From the NCBI GenBank assembly GCA_002286715.1, contig NSJX01000082.1, forward strand, positions 30,660-42,243: 11,584 bases of DNA, read 5' to 3'. A program made the translations under genes and the position numbers. Below are positions 7,104-11,584 of this stretch, in pieces (position 1 is the first letter of the stretch; each line of letters opens with the position of its first letter). This stretch comes from Dentipellis sp. KUC8613 (Eukaryota; Basidiomycota; Agaricomycetes; Russulales; Hericiaceae). Under the pieces are notes generated by a model. The model did no database searches, had not been told where the DNA came from, and saw nothing but the letters and a program-made list of their open reading frames with translations.

Positions 7104-7270
7104 GGGGCGCGGGGCGACGTCGTAGGGGCGCAGGGCGGTGTCGCAGGAGCTTGGGCCGGCTTCGCAGGGGCGCGGGGTAGCGTCGCTAGGGTGTCGGGTG
7201 GTATCACGAGGGTGTTGGGCGGCGTCACAGGGGCGAGGCGGCGTCGTTGGGATGCAGGGCAGCGTCGTGA
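7104..7270. repeat. 21-bp minisatellite, eight units
   Basis: Units start at 7104, 7125, 7146, 7167, 7188, 7209, 7230 and 7250. Seven are 21 bp and one is 20 bp. Typical form is GGGGCGCGGGGCGACGTCGTA, with GGG near the start and a GTCG-type tail. It lies between the donor-like box D and the orphan box 1, parts that are only about 170 bp apart in module B. It may therefore have expanded inside a module copy. Confidence 0.8.
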
Positions 7271-7451
7271 GGTCATGGCCACAAAATGACGCCGCAGGGC
7301 ACGCGACGACCCGTGGGCGTGCGTGACAGCGACGTGGGTGTGTGTGGCGGCGGCGCGAGGGCGCGCTAGGGTGGCGAGAGGCACGGGGGGTACGAGGGCG
7401 ACGACGCAGCGCCACGGGCCGTGGTGGTGAGCTAGCACGTCAAGGCGCGTC

Positions 7452-7488
7452 TCTGCAACGATAACGAAGTCCGGCAATTGCCGCGACA
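7452..7488 (-). repeat. Orphan copy of module box 1
   Basis: These 37 bp align with the reverse complement of the C-module segment around 9779-9815, with about 7 differences. They include the perfect palindrome CGGCAATTGCCG (7472-7483). On minus one frame reads LPDFVIVAE, against LPNFIVVAE in C, so the changes in that frame are conservative. Modules A and B do not keep this peptide, so coding is doubtful. The other module boxes are absent here. Confidence 0.5.
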
Positions 7489-7601
7489 GGGTGGGCGCGG
7501 TAGAGGACGGGGTGGGCGCAAGACGGTGGAGTGGGGCGTGAAGACCGCGCAGCGTGGCGGCAGAGGGCGTGGCGTGGCGCAACACGGCGCAACACGGAGC
7601 G

Positions 7602-7935
7602 GCACAGCGGCAGGGCACGCAGACGGTGGGGCAGGGCACGAGACGGCCCTACGAGGCGCGAAGAGGGTGGGGTGGGATGTTGAGAGTGCATCGCGCCACA
7701 CAACAGGGTGCGACACAACACGACAATGGCGCAGCGCGGCGCGAGATGGCCCACAGGTTGCGAAAAGGGTGGAACGGGGGCTGGGAACGCGCGGCGGAGC
7801 GCGAAGATGGCGGGGCGGGGTGCACAAACAGCAGAGACGGGGCGGCGTAACGCCAGAGGGCATCGCTGGGAAGCGGGGAGGCGTCACTAGGGCGCAGTGC
7901 GGCATTGCTGAGGGTGTCGGTGGGGGGCGGGGCGG
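7602..7935 (+). repeat. Segmental duplicate 2 (partner at 1853-2239)
   Basis: Same-orientation relative of 1853-2239, with small gaps. Compared with the partner it carries many CA or TG dinucleotides where the partner has CG, so this copy looks more deaminated. It shows that the two G-rich arrays share ancestry beyond unit composition. Confidence 0.7.
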
Positions 7936-8670
7936 CTGAGAGGGCGTTGGTGGGGCAGGCGGCTCCCGGTGTCGCTACGGCATGAGACGGCGAGACGGCG
8001 CCGCTGGGATGCGTAGCACAGCACGAGGGCACGGTTGCGAGAGAGGGCGGGTGATGGCGAAATGTGGGCACGCGAGGGCAGGGGCGGCAGGACGTGGTCG
8101 CAGCACGCGACGACGACGCTCGGGCGCGCAAGGGTGGGCGACGGGGTGTGAAGGCCGCTGAGGTGCGACACTGGTGCTGGGGCTGGCGGTAGCGCGAGAG
8201 CGTGCGACAGGGACGGCGCAAGGGTACGTGAGGGCGACACAGGGCGAGGCGGGATACGGCGTGGGCAGGTGGTAGATGGGGAGAGAGAGAAGGCGTGGGC
8301 GTGATGCAACGAGCAGGGGCAGGAGATGACACGGGCGGGTGCGAGACGGCGCGCACGAGCGGGAGACGGCATCGGTGGCGGGCGAGACGGAGAGACGGTG
8401 TTGGCACAGCGGTGGGGCACGAAACAGCCCCACGGTGTGCGAAAAGGGTGTGGTGGGGCATTAAGAGGCGCGGTGCGGCACGCAGACAACGGGATAGCAC
8501 GCGAAACGGCCCCGATGGCGCGAATATGGCAGGACGGCGCATGCAGACGGCGCAGCGCAGCGCGCAGATGGCATGGGCGGACGCGGGGTGAACAGGGCAG
8601 ACGGCGGGCGCGAGACTGCGTCAGACGGGCGGCAGAGCATTGAGAGGGAGGGTGTGTGCGCATGCAAGCC

Positions 8671-8694
8671 GGCGGGCAGGCGGGCAGGCGGGCA
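8671..8694. repeat. 8-bp tandem repeat GGCGGGCA x3
   Basis: Three exact consecutive units within the right part of the G-rich array. Confidence 0.8.
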
Positions 8695-8775
8695 GAGCGA
8701 CGGCGGGTCATGGAGAGCGACATCGGCGGGTGGAGAGTGGCGAGTTGGCGAGGAGGGCAACAGCGGGACAAGGAC

Positions 8776-8807
8776 GCAAGCCCGGGATCCCGGGCTCGCG
8801 CGGTCAG
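8776..8807 (+). repeat. Terminal inverted repeat, left
   Basis: Matches the reverse complement of 9948-9979 at 29 of 32 positions. It is built on CCCGGGATCCCGGG. Positions 8776-8799 are a 24-bp palindrome with one mismatched pair. The inner end reads GTCAG. Confidence 0.85.
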
Positions 8808-8839
8808 AACTTGTATGATAAACTTGAAAATGCACGACA

Positions 8840-8863
8840 ACGCACCTGTAACCAGCTCCTCAT
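8840..8863 (-). promoter_or_regulatory. Donor-like box of module B
   Basis: On minus this reads TACAG followed by GTGCGT (8845-8840), matching the GTRNGT donor pattern. An in-phase ATG lies 18 nt upstream (8863) and a CTGAC branch-like motif downstream (8807-8803). No AG acceptor preceded by a pyrimidine tract is evident close by, so a complete intron is not supported. It is placed symmetrically to the box at 9911-9921. Confidence 0.3.
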
Positions 8864-9453
8864 TATCCCAGCTTCCGATTTCTCTCTTCCCTTGTTGGGA
8901 CGATGAGCGCGTCGACGGTGTATTGAGAACGGATGGAGGCAGGCGATCGGAGGATGGGAGATGGGAGTGTAAGACACAAGAGTGACTTGTCGCGTCGTCC
9001 TCTCCAGTGCCTCGGCAATTGCCGTACGCTGCTTGTGGATGCAGCATTCCTACAGAGACGTGGTCTTTCAGGATGAAATAAAATTCTTAAAATTGTGAGT
9101 AAATTTCACAAAGGATATATGAGTGTTTGGGGGCTTTTGGTAGAAGCAAAGAATATAAATGCGAATATATACGCTCACAAACGCTTGTTTCTTTAGCAGA
9201 GCCCGTAAATGTTGACGCGACTTCGTATTTGTGGGCGATTCAGACTTTCAATTAATCTCTAAAATTCAACGCGTATATGTATAGCTATGATACACGTATG
9301 TACGAAGTTTCGAACAGATTGAGAAAGAATTGAAGCCAGTATAAATCGAATACAAGTTGTTTGGAAAGGATGTGGCTGAAAGTGTGGGAACAAATTTCCC
9401 GAACCTGCGATTTTGGATTCTGCGAGTTCTGGTGGCTCACCCCATTATTAGAA

Positions 9454-9473
9454 CTGATTCATAGATGAATCAG
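9454..9473. repeat. 20-bp palindrome CTGATTCATAGATGAATCAG at the centre of symmetry
   Basis: Identical to 4668-4687, with 28 bp identical in all. It is the point where modules B and C meet, and the boxes on either side appear in inverted order from here. This supports an inverted-dimer reading of 8776-9979. Confidence 0.75.
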
Positions 9474-9910
9474 AATTTGCTCAAACACAATGAAATTGAG
9501 ACTGCACATACAAAACCCTGGTATAAGCGCACCCTGAATTTATCATATTTTATAAGCATCACAGTCGCTCACAAACTCAAAGTCGCGTCGCCAAAAGCAG
9601 CTCTGTTCATGAAATCTGCACGTACTGGTGCATATAATCGACGAATATGTCTCGCATCGCTTGTGGGAGTGTGTAATTGCACTCTCTGTGTAGTATAATT
9701 TATTCGCCATTTTAGGGAATTTATATGTTAGTGTGAGAGAGCAGTTCGACCCGTCAACGAGACTATGCACGCACTTCACGGGAATTGCCGAACTTCATTG
9801 TCGTCGCAGAGGCACTCACCCCACAATTCTATACCCCATCACCTCTTGTGCACAAGTTCGCATTCAACTGGCAGGAGAGAAGTAGAAGTCAGTCGAGGAC
9901 AGCTGGGCAA

Positions 9911-9989
9911 TACAGGTGTGTTCCCGCTGCTTTTACCTTGATATTGACTGATCACGCGAGCCCGGGATCCCGGGCTCGCCTCCCTACAG
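9911..9989 (+). promoter_or_regulatory. Donor-like box of module C with a 74-nt candidate intron
   Basis: TACAG is followed by GTGTGT (9916-9921). A CTGAT branch-like motif lies at 9948-9952, and CTACAG ends at 9989, giving a 74-nt GT-AG interval that would span the right terminal inverted repeat. No ATG lies close upstream. If spliced, the interval would join the C-module exon to the start of the C-rich array. This is inferred from motifs only. Confidence 0.3.
9948..9979 (-). repeat. Terminal inverted repeat, right
   Basis: Partner of 8776-8807. Positions 9956-9979 form a perfect 24-bp palindrome centred on GATC. No target-site duplication is visible just outside the two repeats (GACAAGGAC on the left, CTCCCTAC on the right). 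Confidence 0.85.
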
Positions 9990-10300
9990 CCATACCCTCA
10001 TGCTGTCCACGCGCCCTCCGCCGTCCTCCACGCGCCCTCCACGCGCCCTCTACCGCCCTCCACGTGCGGTATGCGCCCGCCGCAGGTCTCTCCGCGCCCT
10101 CCGCACACCGTACGCGCCCTCTTCGGGCCGTACGCGCTTTCCCCGCGCCCTCTCTACCGCCCTCCACGCGCTATATGCACCCTCCGGCGCCCTCCACGCG
10201 CCCGCCCGCACACCGTACGCGCCCTCTTCGGGCCGTACGCATTGTCCCCACGCCTTCCGCACCCTCCGCCGTCCTCCACTGCCGTCCACTGCCCTCGGCC

Positions 10301-10384
10301 GCCCTCGACGCGCCCTCCACCGCCCTCGACGCGCCCTCCACCGCCTTCGACGAGCCCTCGGCCGCCCTTGACGCGCCCGCCGTC
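10301..10384 (+). repeat. 21-bp tandem repeat, four units
   Basis: Units start at 10301, 10322, 10343 and 10364. The first two are identical and begin GCCCTCGACGCGCCCTCCAC; the last two are diverged. The period equals that of the G-rich array unit at 7104-7270. Confidence 0.8.
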
Positions 10385-10420
10385 GCCCTCCACGTGCGAT
10401 ATGCGCCCTCGGCCGCCCTC

Positions 10421-10450
10421 CACGGCCCTCCACGGCCCTCCACGGCCCTC
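10421..10450 (+). repeat. 10-bp tandem repeat CACGGCCCTC x3
   Basis: Three exact consecutive decamers; related decamers continue on both sides. Confidence 0.85.
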
Positions 10451-10625
10451 TCCGCACCCTCCACGGCCCTCGGCGCCACCTTCCACGTGCTGCATGCACC
10501 CAACGGCGGCCTCTCAGCGCCTTCCGCACGCCGTACGTGCCCTCTTGGGGCCGTACGCGCTGTCCCCGCGCCTTCCGCGCCCTCTGCGCGCTCCAGCGCC
10601 CTCCACTCGCCCTCCAGCGCCCTCC

Positions 10626-10890
10626 AGGCGCCGTCTGTGCCTGCTGCCCGCATCCGCGCACCGTCAGCACGCCGTACGAGCCCACTTTGGGCCGTACGTG
10701 CTGTCCCCGCCCCTCCACCGCCCTCCACCGCCCTCATTCGCCCTCCGCCACCCTCGTTCGCCCTCCGCCACCCTCCGCCGCCCTCCGCCGCACCCCAGCG
10801 CCCTCCATCGCCCTCCACGCACCCGTCGGCGCCCCCCAGGCGCCGTCTGCGCCCGCCGCCCGCGTCTGCGCACCGTCAGCACGCCGTACG
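10626..10890 (+). repeat. 53-bp direct duplication at 212-bp offset
   Basis: 10626-10678 and 10838-10890 align without gaps, with five differences. All five are transitions that make CG in one copy and TG or CA in the other. Both copies run from AGGCGCCGTCTG to CAGCACGCCGTACG, just into a GTAC unit. This is a higher-order repeat of the array. Confidence 0.75.
10711..10790 (+). repeat. Eight phased decamers
   Basis: Consecutive 10-bp units all begin CCCTC: CCCTCCACCG twice, CCCTCATTCG, CCCTCCGCCA, CCCTCGTTCG, CCCTCCGCCA and CCCTCCGCCG twice. This is the cleanest stretch of the basic decamer. Confidence 0.85.
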
Positions 10891-11040
10891 TGCCCTCCAC
10901 GTGCCGTACACGCCCTCTACGCGCCGTACACGCCCTCTACGCGCCCTTCGCGCCCTCTACCGCCCTGTCCACGCCCTCGTTCGCCAACCGCCGCCCTCGT
11001 TTACCTACCGCCGCCGTCGTTTGCCCACCGTCGCCCTCTC
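10881..11040 (+). repeat. 20-bp (double-decamer) tandem runs
   Basis: GYGCCGTACACGCCCTCTAC repeats at 10901 and 10921. After about 40 bp of related decamers, three 20-bp units start at 10981, 11001 and 11021, each with an ACCG/CGCC core. The units are exact multiples of the decamer. Confidence 0.7.
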
Positions 11041-11335
11041 CGCCCTATCCGCCGCCCTCACTGCCTCCACACGCGGTACGCGCCCTCCGCGTGCCATACA
11101 CGCTCTCTCCCCGCCGCACGTGCCCTCCACACGCTGTCTTCGTGCCGCCCACAGCCTCCACACGCCGTCTGCTGCCTCCACGTGCTGTCGACCGCAGCCT
11201 CCGCAGCCTCCAACCGCCCTGCGCCGCCCTCTCCACGGCCTCCACACGCCGCACGCACTCTCTACGCACTGCACGCGCCCTCCACGCGCCGTCCTTGTGC
11301 CCACCGCGGCCTCTAAGTGCCCTCTTCATGTTGTA

Positions 11336-11584
11336 CACACCCTTGGATTGTTTTTATCTCATTTGTAGAGTTTAGTTTGATGTATTATTGTACTGACAAT
11401 ATAATCTATTATAATTGTTATTTTGTGTCCTGATTGTCAATGCAAATACTCCTGCCATTGACTGCTACTGAGACAAACAATGTTCTAATTAAGCCATGAA
11501 TCACTTCTTTTATTAGAGAGAACTCATGAATGTGGAATAAAATCAAAAAAGCAGAAAAATTACACCAAATCAATCAAGTCAAAT
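11336..11584. other. AT-rich spacer with a decayed palindrome half
   Basis: No gene is seen. At 11483-11504 the sequence TTCTAATTAAGCC followed by ATGAATCAC parallels 5578-5599, where the left arm is intact. The window ends in TCAAG/TCAAA pentamers. At 4983-5009 such pentamers directly precede an ACTAGT element, so one may lie just beyond the window. Confidence 0.5.

Larger units (their letters stand above)
6049..8775 (-). repeat. Second G-rich (+) / C-rich (-) minisatellite array
   Basis: Degenerate GGCGCGAGACGGC-type units run over 2.7 kb, with C-rich strand minus. Embedded features are the non-array island with a donor-like box (about 6919-7053), eight 21-bp units (7104-7270), an orphan copy of module box 1 (7452-7488), the duplicate of 1853-2239 (7602-7935) and an 8-bp triplet (8671-8694). 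Its left border coincides with a half palindrome and its right border with the terminal inverted repeat at 8776. Open frames on both strands are composition artefacts. Confidence 0.8.
8776..9979. mobile_element. Composite inverted-repeat element (modules B and C head to head)
   Basis: A 1.2-kb unit bounded by 32-bp terminal inverted repeats. Its left arm (B, 8776 to about 9453) and right arm (C, about 9474-9979, inverted) carry the same ordered boxes around a central 20-bp palindrome. Box 1 is at 9013-9024 and 9779-9790, box 2 at 9074-9108 and 9695-9727, and box 3 at 9195-9253 and 9551-9611. The donor-like box is at 8840-8850 and 9911-9921. The arms are strongly diverged and unequal (about 680 and 505 bp); box 4 (9388-9410) is seen only in B. 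No transposase frame is present. G-rich array flanks it left and C-rich array right. It could be a fold-back transposon or an old inverted dimer of an array-head module. Confidence 0.6.
10110..10697 (+). repeat. Four 24-nt GTAC hairpin units
   Basis: Units at 10110-10133, 10215-10238, 10533-10556 and 10674-10697 all run from GTACG to CGTAC in exactly 24 nt. The stem is GTACG plus GCCC pairing with GGGC plus CGTAC. One unpaired base in the left arm varies (C, C, T, A), and the loop varies (TCTTC, TCTTC, TCTTG, ACTTT). A weaker fifth relative is at 10886-10909. All but the weak copy are followed by a TCCCC-containing stretch. Confidence 0.65.
9980..11335 (+). repeat. C-rich minisatellite array with higher-order structure
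   Basis: Decamer and 11-mer units (CCCTCCGCCG, CGCGCCCTCCA) fill 1.36 kb and stop near 11335, where the sequence becomes AT-rich. It carries GTAC hairpin units, 21-bp and 20-bp tandem runs, and a 53-bp duplication. Three forward and several reverse frames are open over long overlapping stretches, including one of over 500 codons that starts at a non-ATG codon. Open frames in every register argue against translation. Orientation mirrors the array at 6049-8775. Confidence 0.8.

Noticed and set aside
7887..9047. Open frame of 386 codons on minus crossing the left terminal inverted repeat
   Set aside because: The frame differs from that used by the homologous C arm across the same repeat, so it is not conserved between copies.
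8776..9979. LTR retrotransposon or solo LTR
   Set aside because: The repeats at the ends are inverted, not direct. There is no TG...CA border, primer-binding site or pol fragment.
10110..10697. CRISPR array (regular repeats in the C-rich region)
   Set aside because: Intervals between hairpin units are irregular (105, 318, 141 bp), the spacers are themselves repeats, and the context is eukaryotic.
9785..11368. Open frame of 527 codons on plus through the C-rich array
   Set aside because: It starts at TTG rather than ATG. Overlapping long frames exist in the other registers and on minus. The residues are only Pro/Ala/Arg/Ser/Leu from decamers that cannot encode stops. There is no domain.

Overview
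The window looks like repeat-dominated, probably intergenic or heterochromatic, nuclear DNA of a eukaryote. A basidiomycete-like fungus is my best guess, with low confidence. It rests on the mix of AT-rich unique spacers with very CpG-rich minisatellite arrays, a CpG-deamination signature between repeat copies, and short candidate introns with fungal-like GTRNGT donors. I recognise no conserved protein, rRNA, functional tRNA, bacterial operon or CRISPR array. The many long open frames are composition artefacts: C-rich repeats contain no stop codons, so several frames on both strands stay open at once.

Layout. 1-235 is the tail of an array that is C-rich on the + strand. 236-1009 is AT-rich spacer with one ACTAGT-type element fragment. 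1010-4165 is an array that is G-rich on + (C-rich on -), interrupted by two copies of a purine-tract/CA-rich module. 4166-4693 is a conserved module (A) ending in a 20-bp palindrome. 4694-6048 is AT-rich, with a 175-bp fold-back element, a duplicated 46-bp end of it, a CTATGG/CCATAG inverted-repeat patch and another ACTAGT fragment. 6049-8775 is a second G-rich array. 8776-9979 is a composite inverted-repeat element with 32-bp terminal inverted repeats built on the palindrome CCCGGGATCCCGGG; its arms are two diverged copies (B and C) of module A facing each other across the same 20-bp palindrome. 9980-11335 is a C-rich array, the mirror orientation of the second G-rich array. 11336-11584 is AT-rich.

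The unifying pattern is that modules A, B and C all sit at the same end of a minisatellite array and point so that the array is C-rich on the outward strand. Reading outward, the order is palindrome, conserved boxes, a CGGCAATTSCCG box, a box resembling a 5' splice donor, then the array. The donor-like box recurs five times as GTAAGT, ATAAGT, GTACGT, GTGCGT and GTGTGT, so four of the five fit GTRNGT. In two copies an ATG lies exactly 27 nt upstream, in phase 0. I infer that these may be copies of a transcribed, spliced repeat family (a promoter-like module, a mini-exon, an intron and a C-rich array), two of them arranged divergently. No protein is recognised, reading frames are not consistently conserved, and transcription is not demonstrated.

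The arrays are built on 10/11-bp and 21-bp periods. One segment is duplicated between the two G-rich arrays. Copy differences concentrate at CpG sites (CG to TG or CA), which implies past cytosine methylation.
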